A stretch of DNA of 64,000 nt, taken from NCBI GenBank assembly GCA_023411795.1, contig JAEYOK010000016.1, positions 124,001 to 188,000 on the forward strand. Direction: 5' to 3'. Position 1 is the stretch's first letter. Every line of letters begins with the position of its first letter. Positions 17,900-26,042 of the stretch are shown in pieces. The notes under the pieces were generated by a model. It worked only from the letters and a program-made list of their open reading frames with translations. It did no database searches and had not been told where the DNA came from. Made by a program: the position numbers and the translations under genes. Source of the DNA: Bacillota bacterium (GTDB taxonomy: Bacteria > Bacillota > Clostridia > DSM-8532).

Positions 17900-18094
17900 T
17901 TAAAACCCAAATAATGCTTTTACAGTATCAAATAGTTTGACAATTTCCTTTGCAACCATCAATAGAACCACCACAACCCCTGCCAAAGTAGTCATCATAG
18001 CCATTTCTTCCCTGCCGGATTTAGTCAGTACGATATTTAAAATGGATACCAGAATCCCGATTGCCGCTATCTTAAAAATTAAATCTACATCCAT
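17900..18094 (-). CDS. spoIIIAC: Stage III sporulation protein AC
   Basis: The 64-residue protein has two membrane helices separated by the conserved LTKSGREEMA loop, exactly the SpoIIIAC pattern. It is a membrane component of the SpoIIIA complex. An 86-nt gap, larger than elsewhere in the operon, separates it from spoIIIAB. Nothing obvious lies in that gap. Confidence 0.96.
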   Translation of the reverse strand: MDVDLIFKIAAIGILVSILNIVLTKSGREEMAMMTTLAGVVVVLLMVAKEIVKLFDTVKALFGF

Positions 18095-18180
18095 GCCTAT
18101 GTCCTCTTATCAACAAGATTTAATGAGGGAATGACCTACCCTAATGGTTCAACAAGGTAGAATAATTTTTGCCTGCCTTG

Positions 18181-18726
18181 TCATATCAAAAGGATTACCA
18201 CTGCTGCACCGCTTAGAGCGCCCAGGTTCCTGTAGAGCTTACCCTTTGTACTCATGGCCTCTCCTGCTTTCTTCTCAAGTAGAGCGATATTCTCCCTGAC
18301 CATGTCCAACACAGACTCCTGATTATATCTGTCCGATTTGCCTAGCAACTCACCAAAATCATTTATTATATCCCAATCTGTTGCATCTAGTGGTAATAAC
18401 TCACTATTTTCTGAAATAGCAATTTTCCATGCTTCTCCGGCATCTAAGCGCTGTTTTTCCATGATCTGTCCACACCTTAAGAAGATTTCTGACCATACCC
18501 CTCCGATTTTTTCCAAACCAATATCCTCAAATGCAGCATAAAGAGGCATACCCAGAGTGCAAATCTTGTTTTTGAGATTAAGGAGAATCTCCAGGAGTTT
18601 TAATAAGGCACGCTGTCTCTCTGCAAGCCTGGCTGAAAACTTCATCCCTAAGGCCGTGCATCCCACGAAAACCATCAGACCCCCGATTCCCTTTAGCCAA
18701 ATCACTAAGTTCATTTCCATTGGCAT
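18181..18726 (-). CDS. spoIIIAB: Stage III sporulation protein AB
   Basis: SpoIIIAB resembles type II secretion GspF membrane proteins. This 181-residue copy has an N-terminal helix (about 5-25), a long charged middle, and a C-terminal helix (LYRNLGALSGAAVVILLI). Translation may start at 18726 or at ATG 18714. Either way the first 137-149 nt overlap the end of the spoIIIAA frame, much more than usual. Confidence 0.93.
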   Translation of the reverse strand: MPMEMNLVIWLKGIGGLMVFVGCTALGMKFSARLAERQRALLKLLEILLNLKNKICTLGMPLYAAFEDIGLEKIGGVWSEIFLRCGQIMEKQRLDAGEAWKIAISENSELLPLDATDWDIINDFGELLGKSDRYNQESVLDMVRENIALLEKKAGEAMSTKGKLYRNLGALSGAAVVILLI

Positions 18727-19675
18727 CCATCACCTTCATCCATCTTTTCCCCTTGTCCATTCCCAAGAGAATAATTCTCTCAAATCCGTCATTAGTAGCT
18801 ATTTGACCGACACCCAGCCTTCTTCTGAAATCATCTAAACCAAAGGCATGGGCAGTGGCGATAAGTCTTACTCCGGCGTTCCATGCCATTTTTACAGCAG
18901 CAAGATCATGGTTTGCCCCTAATTCATCAACAATAATAACTTGTGGTGCCATCCCTCTTAGCATGATCTCTATGCCATCACTCTTACGGCATCCATCCAA
19001 TATATCAGTTCTGGGCCCTAAATCATTCTGAGGCACACCTCTGTAGCTTGCAGCCAGTTCCGACCTTTCGTCAATAACCGCAGTTCGAAGCCCTGAAAAT
19101 GTCCCTTCCAATCCGGTGCTGATAATCCTACATAAGTCCCGAAGTAAAGTCGTCTTTCCACATCGAGGGGGGGATAGAATCAATGTATTGTATATATCCT
19201 GCTTATTTCTTAATATCTGATGGATCACATCCCTTGCGCAGTCCTTAATCTGCCGGGAAAAGCGTATGTTTATTGAGGAAATATCCCTCATGCCTTTTAT
19301 GTTGCCTCTATCATATACCACTGTTCCGCATATACCGGCTCTGTGCCCTCCTTTTAAGGTTATAAAGCCCCTGCTGATATCGTCTTGATAAGCATATACA
19401 GAATGCTCACAAAGCAGCATAAATAAGTTATCTACCTCTTTAGGTAAGATATTCAGTGCAAACTGAGGACTATCAGACAGAAAACCATCCTTGCCGATAA
19501 AGTGATCAAACCCGGCGAATACTCCCATCAAAGGCTGGCTTCCCCTTATTCTCAACTCCTCAAGTTCTCTTAAATATTCGTACTTTATTCCCTTGACGGC
19601 TGTTTTTATTCTATCGGGAAGATATGATGAAATAAGCTCATCAAACCCATTAAAGCCGTCCTTCCCAAGCCACAT
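18578..19675 (-). CDS. spoIIIAA: Stage III sporulation protein AA (ATPase)
   Basis: SpoIIIAA is the secretion-type ATPase of the mother-cell SpoIIIA complex. It contains Walker A SPPRCGKTTLLRDLCR near residue 178, the IDERSELAA block, and Walker B VIIVDELG. The ATG at 19675 is chosen because GGAGG lies 7 nt before it and because a predicted sigma-E -10 box lies at 19711-19718, which would exclude the ATG at 19705. The product is about 365 residues, longer than the usual 300-340, because the frame runs some 45 codons into spoIIIAB. The extra tail (about 18578-18714) may be non-functional. Confidence 0.95.
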   Translation of the reverse strand: MWLGKDGFNGFDELISSYLPDRIKTAVKGIKYEYLRELEELRIRGSQPLMGVFAGFDHFIGKDGFLSDSPQFALNILPKEVDNLFMLLCEHSVYAYQDDISRGFITLKGGHRAGICGTVVYDRGNIKGMRDISSINIRFSRQIKDCARDVIHQILRNKQDIYNTLILSPPRCGKTTLLRDLCRIISTGLEGTFSGLRTAVIDERSELAASYRGVPQNDLGPRTDILDGCRKSDGIEIMLRGMAPQVIIVDELGANHDLAAVKMAWNAGVRLIATAHAFGLDDFRRRLGVGQIATNDGFERIILLGMDKGKRWMKVMDANGNELSDLAKGNRGSDGFRGMHGLRDEVFSQACRETACLIKTPGDSP

Positions 19676-19710
19676 AGAGAATCCTCCGCATAAAAAAAAG
19701 GACATGCTTA

Positions 19711-19737
19711 AATGTATGCCCTTAAACTTGTCCTTAT
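19711..19737 (-). promoter_or_regulatory. Sigma-E promoter of the spoIIIA operon
   Basis: On the minus strand ATA (19737-19735), a 16-nt spacer and CATACATT (19718-19711) fit the mother-cell sigma-E consensus. In Bacillus spoIIIA is transcribed by sigma-E. Confidence 0.7.
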
Positions 19738-19762
19738 GATTAAAATAATTATAATGATCTAA

Positions 19763-20395
19763 TCATATATTTGAATTCTTATAGACTATTTCTCTGTCAC
19801 CTCTGCTGTTCTTCCCAAAGTAGAGTATTTCGTATTTATTCAAAAGCTGTTCAATTTCGCTATCGTTATAGTAATGGAATATCATCCCTTCTCTATCTCC
19901 GGTAATATATACCATGCTTCCGTCTTCTAGTATTTCATGCTCACATTCAATATCCTCATCACTTAATCCATCAAAAGAGATATACACTATACCTCCGGGT
20001 TTTGTAATTCTAGATATTTCCAATATACTCTTCTTTGCTTCCTCTAGCTTTATATGGTCAATAACCGCATGAGCTATTATTCCATCAAAAAAATTGTCTC
20101 TATATAAAATCTCAGACATTTTACATACTTTAAACTGCTTATACTCCAACCCTAAGCTCTTAAGCATTCTCTCAGTGAGATTTATAGCATAATCGGAAAT
20201 ATCAATTCCATATACATCAAAATTATTAAAACTAGAAATAGCACTATACTTACCGAAACCACAACCAACATCGCATATTGTCTGTACTTCAAAGGTCTTA
20301 AAATAATCAAGAAAAATGTATTCCTGATTCATGTTTATATACTTCTTGAAATCACACACACCAAAATTCGCCCATGACCTATCCCAATAATCCAT
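19763..20395 (-). CDS. SAM-dependent class I methyltransferase
   Basis: The 210-residue protein has a Rossmann methyltransferase core: motif I ICDVGCGFGKYSA near residues 39-51, an acidic loop after strand 2 (YGIDISDYA), the motif FDGIIAHAVIDHIKLEEA, and post-motif KPGGIVYISF. The substrate cannot be predicted. It is the second gene of a pair, 29 nt after a GNAT gene on the same strand, so both may modify the same small molecule. Its stop lies just upstream of the spoIIIA promoter without a visible terminator. Confidence 0.85.
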   Translation of the reverse strand: MDYWDRSWANFGVCDFKKYINMNQEYIFLDYFKTFEVQTICDVGCGFGKYSAISSFNNFDVYGIDISDYAINLTERMLKSLGLEYKQFKVCKMSEILYRDNFFDGIIAHAVIDHIKLEEAKKSILEISRITKPGGIVYISFDGLSDEDIECEHEILEDGSMVYITGDREGMIFHYYNDSEIEQLLNKYEILYFGKNSRGDREIVYKNSNI

Positions 20396-20424
20396 TTAGA
20401 AATACCCCTCTGTAAAATAACTTG

Positions 20425-20919
20425 TTATAACAGCTTATAGTACCTATGCTCATATAGACCGTGATTACCCAGAAGTTTTGTTGTACCGTCATGCTGATAT
20501 CCCGATTTTTTATAGAAGCTTATCCCTATGTTATTACCTTCGAGCGCCCATAAATATATGTCTTTATACCCTAAGCTCAATGCTGTTTGTTCACAATATT
20601 CCACCATGCAGGTACCTATTCCACCTCTTGTCCAAAAAGGGTCAACATAAATACCCCATAATTCAAATGACCCCTTTTTATCATCGTCTCGGCAAGGTCC
20701 TATTGCCATAAAGGCCTTAATGATTCCATTTTCCTCAAAGACATAGTTATCTTCAATATGCTCTTCAATTGACTGCTTAAATAAAGCTGCTCTTTTTACA
20801 ACTTCCATCATTTTAAATAAATGCTCATCGGAAACTAGATTCCTATATGCAAATCTCCAGCCAAAAACATGAATTTCAGCCATTCGATTTGCGTCATCAA
20901 TGGTGGCTTTCCGTATCAT
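20425..20919 (-). CDS. GNAT family N-acetyltransferase
   Basis: This 164-residue acetyl-CoA-dependent acyltransferase shows the GNAT order: N-terminal IRKATIDDANRMAEIH, the strand-4 signature LWGIYVDPFWTRGGIGTCMV (pyrophosphate loop), and the C-terminal NNIGISFYKKSGY. The substrate is unknown. It resembles the small-molecule or PhnO/RimI-like group rather than a known resistance enzyme. It forms a pair with the methyltransferase. Confidence 0.85.
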   Translation of the reverse strand: MIRKATIDDANRMAEIHVFGWRFAYRNLVSDEHLFKMMEVVKRAALFKQSIEEHIEDNYVFEENGIIKAFMAIGPCRDDDKKGSFELWGIYVDPFWTRGGIGTCMVEYCEQTALSLGYKDIYLWALEGNNIGISFYKKSGYQHDGTTKLLGNHGLYEHRYYKLL

Positions 20920-21090
20920 AGCGGTTTTCTTCCTCTATTTGTTAACTTCTTACTATAAGAAATATCTCTAGCGGATTGGTATTCCATAAATTTACTTTCA
21001 TTATATCATAATTAGTTCTATTCTTAACACTATAAACCTTGGCTCATTAATTTATTAAAAATTGAGATTTCTTTGATTAACCGAAAACAA

Positions 21091-21119
21091 TTGAATATAT
21101 TTACCATAATTTATATAAT
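21091..21119 (+). promoter_or_regulatory. Sigma-A promoter of the GH9 gene
   Basis: TTGAAT (21091-21096), a 17-nt spacer and TATAAT (21114-21119) lie 56 nt before the ATG. A second possible -10 (TATAAT, about 21145-21150) with TTGAAA 19 nt before it is less likely. No operator is recognised. Confidence 0.6.
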
Positions 21120-21174
21120 TGAAATATATCGGGTTTAAGGGAATATAATACACTACCCAAATAGGAGGAATACA

Positions 21175-23445
21175 ATGAAAAAGTTTTTGTCATTGTTGTT
21201 GGTTCTATGTCTTTTATTATCTATGACTGCTTGCGGAACCGGTAACCAGGAAACAGTTAATGAACCGCCTTCTGAAACAGTCCAGCCCACCGAAGAAGTC
21301 AAGCCGACAGAAGAAGGTCCGCCCACTGAAGAAGTGCAGCAGCCCGAGGAAGATAAAAAAGGCAACCAAATTCCTGGTGGAAACTTCGACGAGGCCAATA
21401 ATTTGTGGGGACTTTATATGGAATCCGGAGGAAAAGCAGACTATGCCGTAAAAGACGGACAGATGGAAGTTTCTATCGAAAAAACAGGCACCGTAAAGCA
21501 TGCTGTTCAGATTCATTGCGATGGCTTTAAAGTGTTTCAAAATGCCGAATACAAGCTGACTTTCGATATTAAATCCAGCGTGGACAGAACAATTGAATGG
21601 CGAGTTCAGCTAAACGGGGGAGATTATCATGCTTATGCAGGTGAGGAAAACATTCCTGTTACAACTGAAATGAAACACTTTGAGTATACTTTTACGATGG
21701 AAGAGGCGTCCGACCCAGCTCCAAGATTCTGCTTCAATCTGGGGTTCCACCAACCGGACGGAGAACTGGCAGCACATATTATCTATATTGATAATGTAGA
21801 GCTCATCGTACTGGATGATTCCAACGCAATTGTTCCTGATCTAGAGGACAAGGGACCTGAAATAAATATCAACCAGGTGGGTTACAAATCAAAAGATGCA
21901 AAGATCGCTATTTTCCGCGATAGCAGCAAGGATACGAATTTTGATGTTGTTGATGTAAAGACAGGAAAGTCTGTGTTTACAGGAAATATCAGTGGAAGCG
22001 TAAAAACTGCAAGTGCAGGGGAAACAGTGGCCTACGGCGATTTTTCAAGTGTGGATAAACCCGGTACATACAAGATCGTGGCTGCAAACAGCGGTGAATC
22101 ATATGAGTTCGTGATTGGTGATGATGTATATGGAGACATTTTTACAGACATCGTAAAAATGTTTTATAAGATGCGCTGCGGATGTGATCTCGACAATGAG
22201 CATGCAGGCGATTTTGCGCATAAAGCATGCCATACAAAGAAAGCAATCATATATGGCACAAATAAAACAAAGGATGTTTCAGGTGGTTGGCATGACGCCG
22301 GTGATTACGGACGCTATGTAGTACCCGGAGCTAAAGCTGTGGCAGATCTGTTGTTGGCTTATGAGGACTACAGTCAATCTTTCACTGATAATGTCGGCAT
22401 ACCCGAAAGCGGTAACGGAATTCCGGATGTGCTCGATGAAGCTAGATATGAATTAGATTGGATGTTAAAGATGCAGGATGAAAAATCCGGTGGTGTTTAC
22501 CATAAAGTGACCGGCCTGAACTTCGAAGGTGTGGTATTGCCTGAGACAGTATCCGATGATCTTTATATCCTTCCAATCTCAAACTGTGCAACAGGCGACT
22601 TTGCAGCTGTAATGGCGATGGCCGCAAGAGTCTATAACCAGTACGATGCGGCTTTCGCAAAGAAATGCCTTACTGCAGCAAAAAGCGCACTTGCATATAT
22701 GGAAAGCAATGAAAATAATGGCGGCTTTAAAAATCCGAGCGATGTCCTTACAGGCGAATACCCTGATACAGAAGATGCCGATGAGTATTTCTGGGCACTG
22801 TGTGAATTATACAAGACCACCGGTGATTCTGCTTACAGCGAGAAACTGAGTTCTCTGGACATTTCTTCACTTGGCAACGGCCTTGGCTGGGCTGCGGTAG
22901 GCTTTTTTGGATGCTATGCATATTTGACATCTGAAAACCAGGACGCAACTCTGATAGAGAAGATAAGCAATAGATTTAATTCGTATATTCTTTCAATAGA
23001 GCATAATGTTAAAGATGACGGATATTTCTCCACTGTAGGTAAAGTCTATCCATGGGGCAGCAATATGAAGCTGGCCAATAATGGCATGGCTGTTCTGATG
23101 GCGAATAAGATATACGGAAAAGATACAGAGTTGGCAAAAAAACAACTGAATTATCTGCTAGGTGCAAACCCAACATCATACTGCTTCGTGACGGGTTATG
23201 GCACATTGTCGCCGGAAAGTACGCATCACAGACCATCTATGGTATTGAATAAGACAATGAAGGGTATGCTTGTGGGTGGTGCCAATTCAAATCTTGAGGA
23301 TCCATATGCAAGAGGTGTACTTGCTGGCAAGCCGGCTGCGAAATGTTATGTCGACAGCTCACAGAGCTATTCCTGCAACGAGATAACGATTTACTGGAAT
23401 TCGCCGCTTGTATATCTTCTAGCTGGCCTTCAGGCTGAAAAATAA
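21175..23445 (+). CDS. Family 9 glycoside hydrolase (cellulase) lipoprotein with CBM and Ig-like domain
   Basis: This 756-residue beta-1,4-glucan hydrolase is predicted to be surface-anchored. A lipoprotein signal (residues 1-20, lipobox LSMTACG, Cys20) is followed by a Pro/Glu/Thr linker (about 25-60), a CBM4/9-like domain (about 62-216), a CelD_N Ig-like domain from about 225 (INQVGY) and a GH9 catalytic domain to the C-terminus. Catalytic residues are visible: Asp374 and Asp377 in GGWHDAGDYGRY, the HHRPS motif at 684-688, and the acid Glu736 in NEITIYWNSPL. There is no dockerin, so it is not a cellulosome subunit. The gene is monocistronic between a strong promoter and terminator. It could be an endoglucanase, cellobiohydrolase or cellodextrinase. 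Confidence 0.95.
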   Translation: MKKFLSLLLVLCLLLSMTACGTGNQETVNEPPSETVQPTEEVKPTEEGPPTEEVQQPEEDKKGNQIPGGNFDEANNLWGLYMESGGKADYAVKDGQMEVSIEKTGTVKHAVQIHCDGFKVFQNAEYKLTFDIKSSVDRTIEWRVQLNGGDYHAYAGEENIPVTTEMKHFEYTFTMEEASDPAPRFCFNLGFHQPDGELAAHIIYIDNVELIVLDDSNAIVPDLEDKGPEININQVGYKSKDAKIAIFRDSSKDTNFDVVDVKTGKSVFTGNISGSVKTASAGETVAYGDFSSVDKPGTYKIVAANSGESYEFVIGDDVYGDIFTDIVKMFYKMRCGCDLDNEHAGDFAHKACHTKKAIIYGTNKTKDVSGGWHDAGDYGRYVVPGAKAVADLLLAYEDYSQSFTDNVGIPESGNGIPDVLDEARYELDWMLKMQDEKSGGVYHKVTGLNFEGVVLPETVSDDLYILPISNCATGDFAAVMAMAARVYNQYDAAFAKKCLTAAKSALAYMESNENNGGFKNPSDVLTGEYPDTEDADEYFWALCELYKTTGDSAYSEKLSSLDISSLGNGLGWAAVGFFGCYAYLTSENQDATLIEKISNRFNSYILSIEHNVKDDGYFSTVGKVYPWGSNMKLANNGMAVLMANKIYGKDTELAKKQLNYLLGANPTSYCFVTGYGTLSPESTHHRPSMVLNKTMKGMLVGGANSNLEDPYARGVLAGKPAAKCYVDSSQSYSCNEITIYWNSPLVYLLAGLQAEK

Positions 23446-23469
23446 GTAAATATCATTAACAGAATTATT

Positions 23470-23505
23470 GAGGCGTCCACGGATGGACGCCTCTCTTTTT
23501 TTTAT
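23470..23505 (+). terminator. Rho-independent terminator of the GH9 gene
   Basis: GAGGCGTCC pairs with GGACGCCTC around a 6-nt loop, followed by TCTTTTTTTT. Confidence 0.92.
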
Positions 23506-23618
23506 TGAAGTAAAGTGAATCCCATTGTGGTGCTGAATACTTAATTAAAGTAATTTAATCCAATCATCTGTTGTTGAGGGGCTGTGTCGTTTTGCCTAGA
23601 TGATATATCATTCAAACT

Positions 23619-24134
23619 TCACTTAATTTCATATTCTTCTTTGAGTATTCCGCACCAATATAAATCTCTCCACCCATCAGGTTGTTTACTATGCTTTCGG
23701 AATACTCCTTCAACTCTCATCCCAAGTTTTTTCATTAAACCCAATGATTTCAACGGGTCATCAGTTTCTGCTACTATCCTATGCAAATTCATTTTTCTGA
23801 AACCATAATTAAGTAATGCAGTGCTTATTTCAAAGGCATAGCCTTTGCGCCAATATTCCTTTCCCAGTATCCAACCCAACTCAAATATCTCAGGTTCATC
23901 AATCTCATGAAAAACAACATGCCCAATAACCTTTTTAGATAATTTTTCTACCAATGCGAATACTCTAGGACAACTACACAATCCATGTTTCACTATGAAA
24001 TCCTTAGTTTTTTCATAATCATAAGGCAGCTCAACATGCAACATTACCTCTGGGTCACTCAATATTGAAAATAGAGCATCAGTATCCAAAATACTCAGAT
24101 TTCTCATTATTAACCTATCCGTTTCAATAACCAC
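23619..24134 (-). CDS. GNAT acetyltransferase, RimJ/RimL type
   Basis: The protein starts VIETDRLIMRNLSILD, the hallmark of the RimJ/RimL (Acetyltransf_3) group, and has ELGWILGKEYWRKGYAFE (acetyl-CoA loop) and a C-terminal DPLKSLGLMKKLGMRVEG. Substrates of this group include ribosomal-protein N-termini and many small molecules. Two GTG starts are possible; GAGGG lies 5 nt before the one at 24134, which I prefer over 24146. The gene lies directly after the end of an attC-like repeat on the same strand, so it may be the last gene of a cassette array. Confidence 0.82.
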   Translation of the reverse strand: MVIETDRLIMRNLSILDTDALFSILSDPEVMLHVELPYDYEKTKDFIVKHGLCSCPRVFALVEKLSKKVIGHVVFHEIDEPEIFELGWILGKEYWRKGYAFEISTALLNYGFRKMNLHRIVAETDDPLKSLGLMKKLGMRVEGVFRKHSKQPDGWRDLYWCGILKEEYEIK

Positions 24135-24217
24135 AATATCCCTCACTCCATATAAACCCCTTCAGAAATTCCTAATAAGAACCATAATATAATCAAAAAC
24201 CTATGAGACAGCCTTTC

Positions 24218-24380
24218 ACATAACGTTCGGGTTTTACCACGCCGACGAACCGGACCAACCGAGCCATTACCCTTCAGCGGTGCTTACCGCCCGGTGAGAC
24301 GGTGTGGCAGGAATACCTCCTGAATCTTCTTTTAAGCATACTTCCTGATTTGCCCCTTGCGTAAAAGCTTTGTTCGTATA
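24218..24380 (-). repeat. attC-like structured repeat, copy 1
   Basis: This 160-bp sequence is about 80% identical to copy 2 (24991-25160). On the minus strand it begins TATACGAAC, ends at GTTATGTG, and its ends carry an inner inverted pair (CTTTTACGC near the left, GTGGTAAAAC near the right). The centre has a stable hairpin-rich core including CACCGTCTCACCGGGCGG. Length, the AAC/GTT ends and the inner arms resemble an integron attC site. It lies between a short gene-less unit and the RimJ-like GNAT gene. It could instead be a MITE or a conserved RNA. Confidence 0.6.
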
Positions 24381-24476
24381 CTCGTAACATAACCACTTCA
24401 ATCTGGGTATGGTTCGTTTATACTATTTATACTAACCGGAGGTGTAGAACGTAAGCATTGTTGGGGCTTTAGCCCC
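24381..24476 (-). repeat. Gene-less short unit with truncated attC-like end
   Basis: Reading leftward, AACAATGCTTACG (24462-24450) repeats the start of copy 2, then about 13 nt later GGTTAGTATA follows (24437-24428). This looks like an attC-like repeat with its middle deleted. The 60-nt unit that begins GTTAGTATA ends at TATACGAAC of copy 1, and the two ends match in 8 of 9 complementary positions. A GGGGCT/AGCCCC hairpin (24463-24476) adjoins it. No ORF is present. Confidence 0.4.
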
Positions 24477-24579
24477 CGTCGCATAAAGTACTTGACAGCG
24501 CTTAACTGGTTTAGGTGAAGTTTTTTGCCCCTCGAAGCCAGACCAAGTAATCAAGCATCAAGTTACTTTAATAAAAAAC

Positions 24580-24882
24580 TCATTTAAATATATTAAGCGA
24601 ATATAGAGCAAAAGCTAATAGTATAAGAAATGCAAAGAAAAGAACTTTCTTACGTCTATTCTCTTTAAATCTAGCAAATTGAACATTATCAATATAAAAC
24701 TTACCATCTTCAACCTGAACAAAAATATTTCTTTTAGCCATCCTGTAAAATATAAAATTGTTACGTACTCCTATATCCTCTATAGAAATAGCATTTTCTG
24801 GATTGATTGCCCCGTATCTATTAAATAATTCAACAAGCTTATTCTGCTTTCTAACGACAATAGCCCCTCCACCATAAAACAT
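24580..24882 (-). CDS. Small membrane-anchored protein of unknown function
   Basis: I do not recognise this 100-residue protein. It has a basic N-terminal cytoplasmic part, a short beta-rich section (NFIFYRMAKRNIFVQVEDGK) and one C-terminal membrane helix (about 79-98) preceded by RRKK, giving an N-in, tail-anchored topology. AAGGAG lies about 10 nt before the ATG, so translation is plausible. It sits alone between two attC-like repeats, in the same orientation as its neighbours. No function is assigned. Confidence 0.65.
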   Translation of the reverse strand: MFYGGGAIVVRKQNKLVELFNRYGAINPENAISIEDIGVRNNFIFYRMAKRNIFVQVEDGKFYIDNVQFARFKENRRKKVLFFAFLILLAFALYSLNIFK

Positions 24883-24990
24883 AAACCTGTAACTCCTTAT
24901 AAAATATTAGTTTAGTAAAAAAATCTAAATACTAAATCAATTATATGCTTTATATCAATTTAAAAATTCTCAGCACATCCAAATTTGTAT

Positions 24991-25160
24991 TTCAACGTCC
25001 CGGTTTTACGACGCCGACGAAGACCACCGGAGCCCTTCCCTTTAGCGGCGCTTGCCGCCCGGTGAGACGGTGTGGGCAGGAATGACCTCCTGAATTTCTT
25101 TTTACGTCATACTTCTTGCTATGCCCCTTGCGTAAAAGCATTGTTAGCTGAAGTCAAACG
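24991..25160 (-). repeat. attC-like structured repeat, copy 2
   Basis: On the minus strand the element starts CGTTTGACTTCAGCTAAC, continues AATGCTTTTACGC, has a long GC-rich foldable middle (GCGGCAAGCGCCGC) and ends with GTCGTAAAACCGGGACGTTG. The TTTTACG and CGTAAAA arms and the AAC/GTT triplets match integron attC geometry. Its first 18 nt are the near-perfect complement of the 18 nt that open the tautomerase unit (25675-25692). It follows the tautomerase gene on the same strand. Confidence 0.62.
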
Positions 25161-25224
25161 CATTTTATGGTAATTTTCAATCAAAAATCTCATTAATCCT
25201 AATAAAATAGTTAATCCATTTCAC

Positions 25225-25614
25225 CTAAACTTTTAAATTGAACCCTATATCAATTTCGCTTGCTGGATGGCCTCCACGTATTCCCCAATTGTCCAAGGGT
25301 TCTTCATATAAAATAATTAATATGTCTTTTGGATCTATATCTATTTGATTTAAGTTTTCTACAATTCTCCTGTATAATGACCGTTTTGCATCAATGGACC
25401 TACCTGGAAGAATAGTTATCTCGATAAGAATATATTTATCAGACTTTCCGGGGGGTAAAACATAATCCTCTTTATTGAACTCCGTTATCCTAAAATTCTT
25501 ATCATCTTCTGGAATTTTAAAAGATTCAAGCAAAGCGTTATGTATACCAGATATAACATTCAATTTTTCAGATGCAGTTCTGCCCTTAATCATGCTTAGT
25601 TTCACAATTGGCAT
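25225..25614 (-). CDS. Tautomerase family protein (4-oxalocrotonate tautomerase-like)
   Basis: The ATG at 25614, preceded by AAGGAG, gives a protein beginning MPIVKLSMIKGRTASEK. After Met removal, Pro1 would be the catalytic base, as in 4-oxalocrotonate tautomerases. At about 129 residues it belongs to the longer, single-chain tautomerase group (two beta-alpha-beta units). It probably ketonises an unknown enol or dienol. The upstream in-frame codons (to 25653) lack a ribosome site. The gene is bracketed by complementary 18-nt sequences and followed by an attC-like repeat. Confidence 0.82.
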   Translation of the reverse strand: MPIVKLSMIKGRTASEKLNVISGIHNALLESFKIPEDDKNFRITEFNKEDYVLPPGKSDKYILIEITILPGRSIDAKRSLYRRIVENLNQIDIDPKDILIILYEEPLDNWGIRGGHPASEIDIGFNLKV

Positions 25615-26042
25615 AAGGCTCAACTCCTTATAAAAATATTCTGAACAAGACATAAGTAACAGATAAGTATATTTCGTTTGATTTCAGCTAACTTTTAGTA
25701 TTGTATCTGAATTTTAAAAATAAGCAGGTACCGGTTACAGTAAAATACCTGCATAAAAGTGATTATCAAGTTGAGCCTACTAATTTCAGATACAATTTTG
25801 TTGAACGAAACCTTTAAGTTCCCTTATGGAGTTTGTATAAAAGTTTCTCTTAAAACACACATGTTGCAATAACCTTAATTTTACACATATAACCTAATTA
25901 TGTCAAACAGCACCTCTAGAAAACCTATGTATATCACAAAATAATAACCGTAATCAAATTAAAAACCCTTTAACAGCTTAATTTGAGTATCACAAAATAA
26001 AGCCAATTAGATTAAGTATTGTTTTTCCGATCATTCCTTTAT
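25615..26042. other. Intergenic region with nested palindrome and direct repeats
   Basis: No gene is visible. The region holds the 18-nt unit boundary (25675-25692), a nested palindrome in which ATTGTATCTGAA (25700-25711) pairs with TTCAGATACAAT (25785-25796) outside GCAGGTA/TACCTGC (25724-25730 and 25746-25752), and a direct repeat TATCACAAAATAA at 25932-25944 and 25988-26000. One end of the IS91-like element must lie in this region, but I cannot fix it. Confidence 0.5.
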
